From an uncultured Corynebacterium sp. (GTDB lineage Bacteria; Actinomycetota; Actinomycetes; Mycobacteriales; Mycobacteriaceae), in assembly GCF_946221935.1 (NCBI RefSeq), contig NZ_CAMIGN010000001.1:62001-126000 (forward strand): a stretch of 64,000 nucleotides of DNA, given 5' to 3'. A program made the position numbers and the translations under genes. How positions within the stretch are numbered: the stretch's first letter is position 1; the number at the start of each line of letters is the position of its first letter. Positions 1 through 8,530 of this stretch are shown here, piece after piece. The notes beneath the pieces were generated by a model. It saw only the letters and a program-made list of their open reading frames with translations. It had not been told where the DNA came from and searched no databases.

Positions 1-1
1 C

Positions 2-1480
2 GGTGGAACCGTCCACGGCGTAAAGGTCGATGGGGTGCGGACCTGGAGAGGCATTCCCTTTGGTGCCGCAGAACGCTGGGCAGCGCCACGCCCCGTTCGC
101 TGGCAGGGGGAGTGGTCCGCACACGAGTATGGAAACGTTGCGCCGCAGACGGGCTACAACTGGAAAGACGAGGTTGTAGGCGACGAGGACTGCCTGAATC
201 TGGACATAGTTCGGCCAGACACGAACGACACACTGCCGGTCGTCGTGTTCCTACACGGCGGTGGGTTCTTCGCAGGGGCTTCCCACACCGCGGTGCTGCG
301 CGGGCATAACTTCGCTAAGGAATTGGACGTCGTTTATGTGGCATTGAATTTCCGGCTCGGTGCGTTGGGGTACGTGGACATGAGCTCCCTGGACGTGCCC
401 GATGCTGCGACTTGCGAGGCTAATCCGGCAACCCGCGACCAGATTTTGGCGCTGCAGTGGGTGCAAACAAACATTGCGGCTTTTGGTGGCGACCCCGACA
501 ATGTAGTGCTGATGGGAGAATCCGCCGGCGGTACGTCCGCAGCAGCTCTCATGGCAATTCCTGCTGCACGAGGGCTATTCCATCGGGTAATTTTGCAATC
601 CGCTCCGGTGATGAGTGTGCACACAAACGCACAGTCGAACCTGTGGGCGCGCAAATTGGCGCAGTATTCCGGGTTGGTGCCACGCACTACCTCGATCGCT
701 GAGCTACGCACATTGGCCTTTGCTGATGTGGTGCGCGCCGGGCAGCAGATGCTGTGGAAGGGGCGCGGGCTGCGAGAGCTCAACGCCGCATTCGGTATCG
801 CCATTGATGGTGAGCTCTTGGTGCGGCACCCTTTGGACATTTTTGAGCAAGCTGAACAGCAACAGCTTCCGCTACTGGTTGGAACGAATAACGATGAGTT
901 GTCTGCCGCCCAGATCCTGTTCTTTTCAAAATCCGCGCGGCTGCGAGCCGCTCGGACGATGCTACGTGCACACGACCCTGCTTTAGCTGCGGAAATTGAA
1001 GCGGCTTATGGCGACGTAGGGCGCCGCGGTGTTTTCGCGCAGATGCTTACTGACGCTGTGTTCTGGGCGCAATCCGTTCGCCTTGCGGAGCTACACCACA
1101 GCGCTGGTGCGCCGGTGTGGATGTACCGCTTTGACTATGCGCCGGCAATGCTGCGGCGTTTGGGGGTTGGGGCGATGCATTCGATGGAACTATCGGCTCT
1201 TTTTGGTGACGCAAAGTCTTCGAAAGCCAGTTTCGTGCTGGGCGATGAGATGGCCGTGGTTTCAGCGCATATGCAAAGGGCCTGGAAGAAGTTCATTTGG
1301 GATGCACATCCCGGGTGGGAACCTTATTCGTTGGAGTGCCGTGCAACCCAAGTATTTGAGCGGAAGATGCGGATGGAGGAGGACCCGCGGGCACAGTTCC
1401 GCCGAGTGTGGGAGAAATTCGATATGCGGGGGTGGGATGGCGACGAGAGTTCAGTGGCCATGCCGCGCCCGGGGCGCTAG
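2..1480 (+). CDS. Type-B carboxylesterase (5' end outside window)
   Basis: Serine hydrolase of the carboxylesterase type B family, which hydrolyses carboxylic esters. The reading frame is open to the first base of the window and continues upstream of the GTG at 35 with family-like residues (GGTVHGVKVDG), so the true start lies outside. Visible marks are EDCLNLDI, the oxyanion-hole motif HGGGF, the nucleophile elbow GESAGG (near 520) and a likely catalytic His in GAMHSMELSALFG (near 1178). The acid is probably the Glu in GTNNDE. No signal peptide can be judged because the N-terminus is missing. The family is clear; the substrate is unknown. Confidence 0.88.
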   Translation, partial: GGTVHGVKVDGVRTWRGIPFGAAERWAAPRPVRWQGEWSAHEYGNVAPQTGYNWKDEVVGDEDCLNLDIVRPDTNDTLPVVVFLHGGGFFAGASHTAVLRGHNFAKELDVVYVALNFRLGALGYVDMSSLDVPDAATCEANPATRDQILALQWVQTNIAAFGGDPDNVVLMGESAGGTSAAALMAIPAARGLFHRVILQSAPVMSVHTNAQSNLWARKLAQYSGLVPRTTSIAELRTLAFADVVRAGQQMLWKGRGLRELNAAFGIAIDGELLVRHPLDIFEQAEQQQLPLLVGTNNDELSAAQILFFSKSARLRAARTMLRAHDPALAAEIEAAYGDVGRRGVFAQMLTDAVFWAQSVRLAELHHSAGAPVWMYRFDYAPAMLRRLGVGAMHSMELSALFGDAKSSKASFVLGDEMAVVSAHMQRAWKKFIWDAHPGWEPYSLECRATQVFERKMRMEEDPRAQFRRVWEKFDMRGWDGDESSVAMPRPGR

Positions 1481-1518
1481 GGGAGTGCGCACAGGTCACG
1501 CGGTGGAGCGGATCGGGT

Positions 1519-1524
1519 TACTAT
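1519..1524 (+). promoter_or_regulatory. Putative -10 element TACTAT before the acidic-tail gene
   Basis: TACTATGG fits the corynebacterial extended -10 pattern TANNNTGG and lies about 80 bases before the next gene. The stretch ACTATGGTGCC recurs exactly before etfB at 52390. No convincing -35 is seen. This is inference from pattern only. Confidence 0.4.
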
Positions 1525-1606
1525 GGTGCCCAAGTCACGGAATGCACGTGTCGCTCTGGGCTAAAACACCTCTCAAACACCTCTAAAACACTAGGAGACG
1601 TTGGCT

Positions 1607-2494
1607 GTGGGTTTCTACGAGGATATTGCTAAAGCGCTGGATACTGAGGGCATTGAGTCGCGAGTAAATGACGGAATGTTGTTCGTGCCCATCGCCCCGG
1701 AACTGGAAATTCAGTTCCAGCAGATTGAGCAAACCGGCACGACGGCGGGGATTGACTCGGCGAATGTGTTTATGGCTAAGGGGGAGTTGGACGAGGAAGC
1801 GGGCATCGAGGAGTTCGAAGCCAGCCTTGTTGGCGTGGTGTTTTCTGTCGAGGCGGCGGTTGCGGTAGTCGCGCAGTATATTGCGACCGACCAGTGCATT
1901 ACCGTGCTGCACGACCTTCTTGAGGGGACAGATGATCGGATCTCTGACCTGGAGTTTGAGCAGGATCTAATCGAACCAATGATGGTTCGTGCGGAAGTGG
2001 GCAATGGATCTCTGCTCACGGTGCTATTGGGTTCCGGTACTGATGAGCCAGAGGCAACAGTCTCTTTTGTGACCTTCGGTGAGGATTACGACGAGCTGGT
2101 TGATCAGGCAGTTGCGGAGCTGGAAGGCGATGAAAGCCTGACTGATTTCGAGCGTGAAGTCATGTACCGAAACGTGTTGGAAGATGCCGCTGAGATGACC
2201 CAGGAAGTCCTTGAACTGGGAACGTTCAAGGACTTCGATCAGCTCTTCGATGCGTTGGCAGTGGCGCAGGTACAGGCAACTGAGTGGGAGGAACTGCTGG
2301 TTCCTTTCGACGACGAGATCGGAATGCGCCCCCTTTTCGAGGCGGACGACGAGGATTTCGCTGAGGACTTCCCTGAAGACCTCGAAGACGAGCTGGACGA
2401 CGACTTCGATGATGACTACGGCGAAGACGACGAAGATGACGAAGAAGACGAAGACACTGTCGCTGAAGAGGACGACGCTGAAGAAAAGCGTTAA
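1607..2494 (+). CDS. Conserved hypothetical protein with an extremely acidic C-terminal tail
   Basis: I do not recognise a named family with confidence. The N-terminal two thirds look globular and mixed alpha/beta, starting MGFYEDIAKALDTEGI. The last 50 or so residues are almost only Asp and Glu with scattered Phe, Tyr and Val, ending in EEKR, which suggests a disordered, highly charged tail. An AGGAG at 1593-1597 sits 9 bases before GTG 1607 but only 3 before the in-frame TTG 1601, so GTG is preferred. No membrane segments or signal peptide are seen. The product is about 295 residues and probably cytoplasmic. The fold resembles YbjN-like proteins only loosely. Confidence 0.7.
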   Translation: MGFYEDIAKALDTEGIESRVNDGMLFVPIAPELEIQFQQIEQTGTTAGIDSANVFMAKGELDEEAGIEEFEASLVGVVFSVEAAVAVVAQYIATDQCITVLHDLLEGTDDRISDLEFEQDLIEPMMVRAEVGNGSLLTVLLGSGTDEPEATVSFVTFGEDYDELVDQAVAELEGDESLTDFEREVMYRNVLEDAAEMTQEVLELGTFKDFDQLFDALAVAQVQATEWEELLVPFDDEIGMRPLFEADDEDFAEDFPEDLEDELDDDFDDDYGEDDEDDEEDEDTVAEEDDAEEKR

Positions 2495-2507
2495 AGGGTG
2501 AGTGCCG

Positions 2508-2996
2508 TTAGGCAGCTCGTGGGGTAGAGCCCTCCTTTGAAAGCAGATCCCGCTGAGTCATCAACCCATGCCACGTCAAGCTAACTTGCGCTTGATTGTG
2601 GCGATCACGGGTCTCCTGCGGATCTTCCCGCACGATCCATGCTCGGTCGAGCGTGAGCTCCAGTAGCCGAGTTGATTCGCCAGCCATCCACCTCGGACAT
2701 TCCACGGAGACCGTGACCAGGAACAGATCTTCTCCTTCTGGCGGCTGCTGCTGACTCAGTCGGCGCCACATCAACGGCGACATTCTGCGCCGTGAAACAT
2801 GGACCAGCGCAGTGGAGCCACCCGCTCGCAACGCAAAGCGGGGAGCGCGCCAACCAGGTGTAATGCGGATGAGACTGCGCGGATGCTGCAGCATTCCGCG
2901 AGCTTCGTTGGCGGCTCTATGAGGTTCGCTCAGGTTGAAGCGCCGAATATTGGAGGTGCTCATGGGGGCGCGCTGAGTGGTGATACGGGACTTCAT
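2508..2996 (-). CDS. Small hypothetical protein
   Basis: A 162-residue protein of unknown function, rich in Arg and Ser, with no membrane segment, signal peptide or recognised motif. The ATG at 2996 is preceded at a 9-base distance by an AAGGAAG ribosome binding site (complement of 3006-3012), which supports both the gene and its start. It converges on the acidic-tail gene, with 13 bases between the two stop codons, and diverges from the amine oxidase gene. A shorter start at the internal Met 12 is possible. No function is proposed. Confidence 0.6.
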   Translation of the reverse strand: MKSRITTQRAPMSTSNIRRFNLSEPHRAANEARGMLQHPRSLIRITPGWRAPRFALRAGGSTALVHVSRRRMSPLMWRRLSQQQPPEGEDLFLVTVSVECPRWMAGESTRLLELTLDRAWIVREDPQETRDRHNQAQVSLTWHGLMTQRDLLSKEGSTPRAA

Positions 2997-3134
2997 GTTG
3001 ACTCACTTCCTTGTAGTCGGGGACGGGTAGTGGGGGGGGACATTCGTGATGGAGACACGTCAGCGGTGGTCTTTGTTCATGGGTGCACTTTAGGTAGTGA
3101 GGTGGACAGGGTGGCGTCACCTAGAACAAGAATA

Positions 3135-3150
3135 GAACACATGTACTAAA
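3135..3150. promoter_or_regulatory. LexA-like palindrome
   Basis: TAGAACACATGTACTA is a near-palindrome with arms TAGAACA and TAGTACA (6 of 7 match). It resembles the actinobacterial SOS box pattern TCGAACANNTGTTCGA at most positions. It lies about 110 bases before the preferred start of the amine oxidase gene. Binding by LexA is inference. Confidence 0.3.
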
Positions 3151-3257
3151 CTAGGAAGGTGTGGCACGCGATAGTCCGCGACGTTTTGTGCGATAGCATG
3201 GGCGAAGAATTAGCTGGCAACAGCGATAAAGAAACGACGGTTTTCGGGAGCAGCGAC

Positions 3258-4655
3258 ATGGCGGAGGCGACACACAGCGCACCGGGTAGCGTGGCGATCG
3301 TAGGCGGTGGGCTGGCTGGGCTAGCGGCTGCACGAACCCTGCATAAGGGTGGCGTGAAATGCACTGTCTTCGAGGCCAGTGATCGGCTGGGTGGGCGTGT
3401 ACGTTCCGAAAAGATTGACGGGATAACCGTTGACCACGGCCTGCAAACCCTCAATTCTTGGTACCCCTCAATAAAAGAGATTCTGCAGCCGGGAGAGTAC
3501 TCATCCCTGGGGATCCGCAATTTTCAACCGGCTATTCAAACTCTGACTGAGGATGGATTGGCCCTGATCTGCGATCCCATCCGCGCTCCCCACCTGATCC
3601 CCAGCCTGATGCGCTCCAATGTGCGTAGTGCGCTATCATTCCGCGACCTTGTGGCGCTGCGTCGATGGCTGAAGTCTGAGCTTTCGCATCGCTCCAGTCT
3701 GGAACTTAGAAAGATCAAACAGCGCCACATCGATGAAGATGTAAAAGTTTGTGAGTCTCTTGACCAGCGAGGTGTGCACCGACGCACTCGGTGTGTGGCG
3801 ATTGATCCGCTGCTGCGGGCATTCCTCTTTGACCCCGAGGGTGAGTCCTCTGCAATCTTCGCTAAATGGATGATCGGCACGATGCTGCGAGGCAACCTAG
3901 CCGTATTGGAAAATGGGATGGGGGATCTGGCGACAACACTGGCCCGAGTGCCTAGTGCGGATTTCCGCCTTAACTCGCCGGTGACAAGCATCGAAGAAAC
4001 TGGCGATGGGGTGCTGATCACGGTCGGGGAATCCGCAGAAGATGGCACAAATGGGGCGGGGGCCAGCCACCCCGCGACCTCCCGTACAGTGACTGATCGA
4101 GAGGCAACCGAGCACTTTTCCCATGTGATCGTCGCCGTCGATCCACGGCACGAAACTGCATTGTTGGGGTCGCCGAAGGTGCCCACCGCCAGCGTGTCTT
4201 CTTGGTGGTTTATTTCCGAAGAACCCGTGATCGCCGAAGGGCTAATGACTGTCGACGGCACGCGTAAGACACCCATTACCTCCGCTACGGAAGTTACAGC
4301 AGTTGCACCCGGTTATGCGCCGGGACAGCACTTGGTGGCCTGCAATCATGTGCATCCACAGGGCGGAAATCCCTCGCAGGTGCCGTCGGTTGCAGAAGTG
4401 CAGCGCGGTTTGGGTTCGCTATTCGGCGTCGATTCCTCCAGTTGGGAGCTAGTTGCCGAACAATCGTTTATCGACGCCATTCCGCTGATCAGACCAAAAG
4501 GTTTGCAACGCATAGGTAAGAATCTGGGCGACCGCGAGCTCCAGGGAAGTCGCATTGCTTTGGCGGGCGCTCAGCATGCCACGCCGAGCATCGACGGCGT
4601 ATTGCGCAGCGGGCAGCGAGCTGCAAATTTCGTACTTTCCAAGTTAACGGAATAA
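3258..4655 (+). CDS. FAD-dependent amine oxidase/phytoene-desaturase-like oxidoreductase
   Basis: A flavoprotein of the amine oxidase superfamily that would oxidise an amine or a hydrophobic substrate using FAD. The dinucleotide-binding motif VAIVGGGLAGLAAA stands near the N-terminus, followed by a typical E-x-x-D-R-x-G-G-R segment (FEASDRLGGRVRSE). The C-terminal GVLRSGQRAANFVL matches the FAD-closing motif of the superfamily. Upstream in-frame starts exist at 3159 and 3198, but ATG 3258 has GGGAG at a 7-base distance and puts the Rossmann motif at the usual distance from the start. The product is 465 residues. No carotenoid neighbours are present, so the substrate is open. Confidence 0.82.
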   Translation: MAEATHSAPGSVAIVGGGLAGLAAARTLHKGGVKCTVFEASDRLGGRVRSEKIDGITVDHGLQTLNSWYPSIKEILQPGEYSSLGIRNFQPAIQTLTEDGLALICDPIRAPHLIPSLMRSNVRSALSFRDLVALRRWLKSELSHRSSLELRKIKQRHIDEDVKVCESLDQRGVHRRTRCVAIDPLLRAFLFDPEGESSAIFAKWMIGTMLRGNLAVLENGMGDLATTLARVPSADFRLNSPVTSIEETGDGVLITVGESAEDGTNGAGASHPATSRTVTDREATEHFSHVIVAVDPRHETALLGSPKVPTASVSSWWFISEEPVIAEGLMTVDGTRKTPITSATEVTAVAPGYAPGQHLVACNHVHPQGGNPSQVPSVAEVQRGLGSLFGVDSSSWELVAEQSFIDAIPLIRPKGLQRIGKNLGDRELQGSRIALAGAQHATPSIDGVLRSGQRAANFVLSKLTE

Positions 4656-4765
4656 GCACCGCGGGAGTGCTGCAGAACTGTGGGAAGACCTGCGATAAAG
4701 GCCAGGGGAGTGACTGTGTGCAGTGAATCGCTTTATCGCTCAAGTGGGCGTAGGCTTGGACAGCG

Positions 4766-6919
4766 ATGAGTGATACTGAAAACGTCACCGGCGACGTAAA
4801 CCAGCCGGTAAATGACGAGCGGGTATCTCAGAATGAACTGCAGGGTGGCATCTCGGAGAATCCTTCCCAGGATTCTGCCGTGGATAATCAAAAGCCACAA
4901 GAGCCACAAAGTGCGACTGATAAAGCAGTGGAGTCTGAGAACGCTGAAGTGAAAGTTCCAGAGGACAACCAAGAGCAGCAGCGCTCTTTCAACGGGCTGG
5001 GATTGCCCGATAACGTACTAGCTGCAGTCAAGAAGGTCGGCTTCGAAGTACCTTCCCCAATTCAGGCAGAAACGATTCCAGTGCTGATGGAAGGCCACGA
5101 CGTGGTTGGCCTTGCACAGACCGGCACCGGAAAGACCGCGGCATTCGCGCTGCCGATTCTGTCGCGCATTGACGTGTCGAAGCGTCATCCCCAGGCTCTA
5201 GTGCTGGCACCGACCCGCGAGCTTGCTCTGCAGGTCGCAGAGAGTTTCCAGTCTTTTGCTGAGCACCTGGGTGGTATTCACGTGCTGCCGATTTACGGTG
5301 GGCAAGCTTATGGAGTGCAGCTTTCTGGTCTGCGACGCGGTGCGCACATTGTGGTTGGCACCCCGGGTCGTGTGATTGATCACTTGGAAAAGGGCAGCTT
5401 GGATATTTCCGAGCTCCGCTTCATGGTGCTTGATGAGGCAGACGAGATGCTGAACATGGGCTTCCAGGAGGATGTTGAGCGCATCCTGGAAGATACCCCC
5501 AGCGAAAAGCAGGTGGCTTTGTTCTCCGCGACGATGCCCTCTGGCATCCGCAGACTGTCGAAGCAGTACCTGAATGATCCGCAGGAAATCACGGTGAAGG
5601 CCGCCCAGCGGACGAGTGAAAACATCGAGCAGGATTACCTGTTGGTTAGCCACCGGGACAAGCTGGACGCGCTGACCCGGATTCTCGAAGTCACTGAGTT
5701 CGAGGCCATGATCATGTTCGTGCGCACCAAGAACGAGACCGAGGAGCTGGCCGAGCGTTTGCGTGCTCGCGGCTTTAACGCTGCGGCCATTAATGGTGAC
5801 ATTCCGCAGAATCTGCGCGAGCGCACTGTGGATCAGCTGAAGGACGGCCGTCTGGATATTCTCGTAGCGACGGACGTTGCTGCTCGTGGCCTGGACGTCG
5901 ACCGCATCACACACGTGTTCAACTACGACATTCCGCACGACACGGAATCCTACGTGCACCGCATTGGCCGTACGGGGCGTGCAGGCCGTAAAGGCCGCGC
6001 AATTTTGTTTGTGACGCCCCGTGAGCGTCGTTTGTTGAAGGCCATCGAACGGGCAACGAAGTCTCGGTTGAATGAGATTGAGCTGCCGACTGTGGACGCG
6101 GTGAATGAGGCTCGCAAGGAGAAGTTCCGCGATAGCCTGACTGAGTCGCTGGCCGACCCACAGATCAGTATTTTCCGTGATCTGGTGAAGGAATACTCGG
6201 AGTCTAACGAGGTGGAGTTGGCGAATATCGCCGCTGCCTTGGCTGCGCAGTTGCAGGCTGGTGAGGACTTCTTAATGAAGGAGAAGCCGAAGGAGGAGCG
6301 TCCGCGTCGCCGTCGCGACGATCGCTACGGTGACGATTCCCGTAGCGGAGGCGGAGCATATAAGCCTTTCGATGAGCGCTTCAATAAGGAAGCTCCGCGC
6401 ATTAAGGATCGCAATGGTAAGGAGCTTGCTGTGTACCGCCTGTCGGTGGGGCACCGGCAGCGTGTGCGCCCCGGTGCCATCGTTGGTGCACTGGCAAATG
6501 AGGGCGGCATGAGCTCCCGCGACTTCGGTCGAATCAGTATTTTTGCCGAGCACTCCCTGGTGGAGTTGCCGGCGGATCTACCGATGGAAGTGTTCCACGC
6601 ACTGGACCAAACCCGCGTCTCTGGCCAGCTGATCAATATTGAGCCGGATCCCGGTGCTCCGACTGGTCGCCCGGGGAGCCACAAGCGTCAGCATCGCAAT
6701 GACTTCGGCGATCGCGGTGGACGTGGCGGCCACCGTGGTGACCGTGATGATCGCGGTGGACGTGGAGGCCGCAATCGCAGGAATGATTGGAACGACCGAA
6801 ACGAGCGGAACGGCCGTGGTGACCACCGTGGCAATGGCGGTCGTGGACGTAATGACCGTGATGATCGCGGCGGACGCGGTTTCAAGGGAGAGCGCGGCCA
6901 CCGCGGCGGACGCCGCTAA
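4766..6919 (+). CDS. deaD: DEAD-box ATP-dependent RNA helicase DeaD/CsdA
   Basis: An RNA helicase that unwinds structured RNA, usually in ribosome assembly and cold adaptation. After an acidic, low-complexity N-terminus (about 75 residues) come the Q motif, motif I AQTGTGKT (about residue 116), PTRELALQV, TPGR, DEAD (about 222), SAT (about 253), TDVAARGLD and HRIGRTGRAGRKG (about 397). A DbpA-type RNA-binding domain follows (LSVGHRQRVRPGAIVGALAN), then a roughly 80-residue tail of Arg, Gly, Asp and Asn repeats typical of RNA-chaperone tails. At 717 residues it has the usual length for actinobacterial DeaD. The gene stands alone and ends before a converging membrane-protein gene. Confidence 0.95.
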   Translation: MSDTENVTGDVNQPVNDERVSQNELQGGISENPSQDSAVDNQKPQEPQSATDKAVESENAEVKVPEDNQEQQRSFNGLGLPDNVLAAVKKVGFEVPSPIQAETIPVLMEGHDVVGLAQTGTGKTAAFALPILSRIDVSKRHPQALVLAPTRELALQVAESFQSFAEHLGGIHVLPIYGGQAYGVQLSGLRRGAHIVVGTPGRVIDHLEKGSLDISELRFMVLDEADEMLNMGFQEDVERILEDTPSEKQVALFSATMPSGIRRLSKQYLNDPQEITVKAAQRTSENIEQDYLLVSHRDKLDALTRILEVTEFEAMIMFVRTKNETEELAERLRARGFNAAAINGDIPQNLRERTVDQLKDGRLDILVATDVAARGLDVDRITHVFNYDIPHDTESYVHRIGRTGRAGRKGRAILFVTPRERRLLKAIERATKSRLNEIELPTVDAVNEARKEKFRDSLTESLADPQISIFRDLVKEYSESNEVELANIAAALAAQLQAGEDFLMKEKPKEERPRRRRDDRYGDDSRSGGGAYKPFDERFNKEAPRIKDRNGKELAVYRLSVGHRQRVRPGAIVGALANEGGMSSRDFGRISIFAEHSLVELPADLPMEVFHALDQTRVSGQLINIEPDPGAPTGRPGSHKRQHRNDFGDRGGRGGHRGDRDDRGGRGGRNRRNDWNDRNERNGRGDHRGNGGRGRNDRDDRGGRGFKGERGHRGGRR

Positions 6920-7160
6920 GGCGGAGGTTGTAGCGTCAGGGCATCGGGGGGCTGTCCGGGGACCGAGGCAAAAATGTCGTTAGATCGTGAATCTGCTGAG
7001 CGCCTCGCGAAGAAGGGAATTTTAGCGACGCTCTGACCTGGGTATTTTCCGTAATGGGAATTATTGCTTTTAACAGATTCCCGATCTAGCGACATCGACG
7101 CGCGATTCGTGTCTGCGCAGTCTGTCCGCGCAGACTGTCTACAGCGCCGGATAGCTATAC
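6920..7160. other. Intergenic stretch with inverted repeats downstream of deaD
   Basis: There is no gene here. It holds a 21-base imperfect inverted repeat (6975-6995 against 7074-7094, 19 of 21 matching) bounding about 120 bp. Next is a short region around 7111-7137 in which GTCTGCGC can pair with GCGCAGAC and, overlapping it, CAGTCTG can pair with CAGACTG. The terminator at 7161-7206 follows. Confidence 0.6.
6975..7094. repeat. Inverted-repeat-bounded 120-bp element
   Basis: The left arm begins TGTCGTTAGATCG. The right arm, read on the other strand, begins TGTCGCTAGATCG; the two agree at 19 of 21 positions. The 78 bases between them have no reading frame of note. It could be a MITE-like remnant or a long RNA stem at the deaD mRNA 3' end. 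No flanking duplication is obvious. Confidence 0.45.
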
Positions 7161-7206
7161 AAAAATCCCGCGCAGGTTGCCTGAAAAGCACCTGCGCGGG
7201 ATTTTT
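7161..7206. terminator. Bidirectional rho-independent terminator
   Basis: The arms AAAAATCCCGCGCAGGT (7161-7177) and ACCTGCGCGGGATTTTT (7190-7206) are fully complementary over 17 bases with a 12-base loop. A-rich and T-rich ends serve both strands. It lies between the converging deaD and membrane-protein genes. Confidence 0.92.
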
Positions 7207-7221
7207 TGAAACCCTTGGGGT

Positions 7222-7707
7222 TTAGAAGAACATCAGGATCGCTGTGATGAGCCACAGCAGGTTGAAGATGCCGGCGAACATAGCGGCCTGTCCCGGGATC
7301 TTAGAGGCATCTGCCTTAGTTGCCTTGGCGGTCTCAGCCTCGGAGGCAGGAGCGTCACCAGCCTCCACGGCGTTCAAGACCACCAAACCCTGGCGCTGGC
7401 GGGGGATAACCAGGGCAATTAGCACACCCCAGGCAATAATCGCCAAAAGCAGGGCGAAGTGCAGAGCATGGTTCTTCATCGCACCATCGACAGTGAAGAA
7501 TGCGACCAAGCCCAGCACCGGGACCAGCAAGGAAACAAAGCCATAAGAGCGGGTGATGCGGTGCACCAGGCGCAGCGCGCCAACGGCCGCGGGATCACCG
7601 GATTGAGCCTTGCGGAACTGGGGCGCGTACATGGAGGAAGCAATCGCTACGGGGCCGATCAGCAGGATCGCTGTCAGAACGTGAAGTGCAACAATAAGGG
7701 TAGACAT
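7222..7707 (-). CDS. Integral membrane protein, DUF2269-like
   Basis: A 161-residue protein with four evident hydrophobic segments: near the N-terminus (LIVALHVLTAILLIGPVAIA), about residues 55-75, 82-102, and at the C-terminus (FAGIFNLLWLITAILMFF). The N-terminal H-V-x-x-A-x-x-x-G-P and the R-R/Y segment between helices 1 and 2 resemble the DUF2269 predicted integral membrane proteins. A charged Glu/Ala/Lys linker lies between helices 3 and 4. The ATG at 7707 begins the hydrophobic N-terminus directly. The biochemical role is unknown. It shares a terminator with deaD on its 3' side. Confidence 0.75.
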   Translation of the reverse strand: MSTLIVALHVLTAILLIGPVAIASSMYAPQFRKAQSGDPAAVGALRLVHRITRSYGFVSLLVPVLGLVAFFTVDGAMKNHALHFALLLAIIAWGVLIALVIPRQRQGLVVLNAVEAGDAPASEAETAKATKADASKIPGQAAMFAGIFNLLWLITAILMFF

Positions 7708-7799
7708 GCCACCTACTCTGGCAGATTGATAGGTGACTTGTCACTTTGACGGGCCTTTTGAAAGTGCCTTTGCCCAAAATCTTTGTTCGCTGATGTGGA

Positions 7800-8465
7800 C
7801 TACAAGTCACAGGCAACTCGGGCCGCTTGCAAATCCGCCACAGTCATCGCAAGACCGTATTCACCGATCACCCGAACAAAGCGTGCGCAGTAGCCACACT
7901 GATTCACCGGAGGCAGCCATTCACTCAAGGTCGAGTCTGACTTCTCCCGGTTGACCTCGGAAGCTGTGAGTACCAGGTTGCGCAACGTATCGTTCGCAAA
8001 TTCTCGGCGACGTGCGTCCGGCCACGCATAAGCGCCCAGATCCCACGCGGCAGCCAGTGGAACGATGTGATCGACATCGACGTTATGGCGGTTCATCGTG
8101 CGGTGCGTATAGGGATCGACGCCCCCTTGCTCCATTGCCCCGTCTCTTCCGCGAGTACTCGCACACCCTCCAGTAGAGCCCCCGAATGCTTGCACCAGCA
8201 ACAGGTGCCGCGTATCGCAAGTGCCAAGTTCGGTGACCTGCATCCCCCAGCCATCGCCGAAGCGATCGCGAGAATACCCCAGTACCCGTGGTCGGGCGGG
8301 GATCTGGTGAATGTGTTGTAGGTACTCTGCGACGGTGCGCTGATCCTGCGGGCGGGGAGAATGTGGCGTCACCACCCAATAAACCCCAAATAGCAGTACA
8401 ACCAGAAATAAGCAGTAGGAGGTGAAAGGGGAAGGGCGGAGGGAGTAAAAGAAAAAGCGCCGCAT
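7800..8465 (-). CDS. Membrane-anchored or secreted HNH-type nuclease (DUF1524-like)
   Basis: The N-terminus is basic and is followed by one hydrophobic segment (YCLFLVVLLFGVYWVV, about residues 17-32), so the nuclease domain would be outside the membrane. The C-terminal half carries the HNH signature: RHNVDVDHIVPLAAAWDLGA, then FANDTLRNLVLTASEVNREKSD and W-LPP, the pattern of DUF1524/GmrSD-like HNH nucleases. Several Cys residues (GTCDTR, GGCAST, NQCGYC) fit an extracytoplasmic, disulfide-bearing protein. Such corynebacterial and streptomycete proteins are usually annotated as HNH endonuclease family proteins. It could be used for nutrient DNA, competition or uptake; nothing nearby decides. 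Product 221 residues. Confidence 0.82.
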   Translation of the reverse strand: MRRFFFYSLRPSPFTSYCLFLVVLLFGVYWVVTPHSPRPQDQRTVAEYLQHIHQIPARPRVLGYSRDRFGDGWGMQVTELGTCDTRHLLLVQAFGGSTGGCASTRGRDGAMEQGGVDPYTHRTMNRHNVDVDHIVPLAAAWDLGAYAWPDARRREFANDTLRNLVLTASEVNREKSDSTLSEWLPPVNQCGYCARFVRVIGEYGLAMTVADLQAARVACDL

Positions 8466-8530
8466 GCAGCTTTATACTGCAGCGACGCTAGAAAGGTTCG
8501 CCCCTATTTTGGGCGGTTAGCCTGCGAAGG

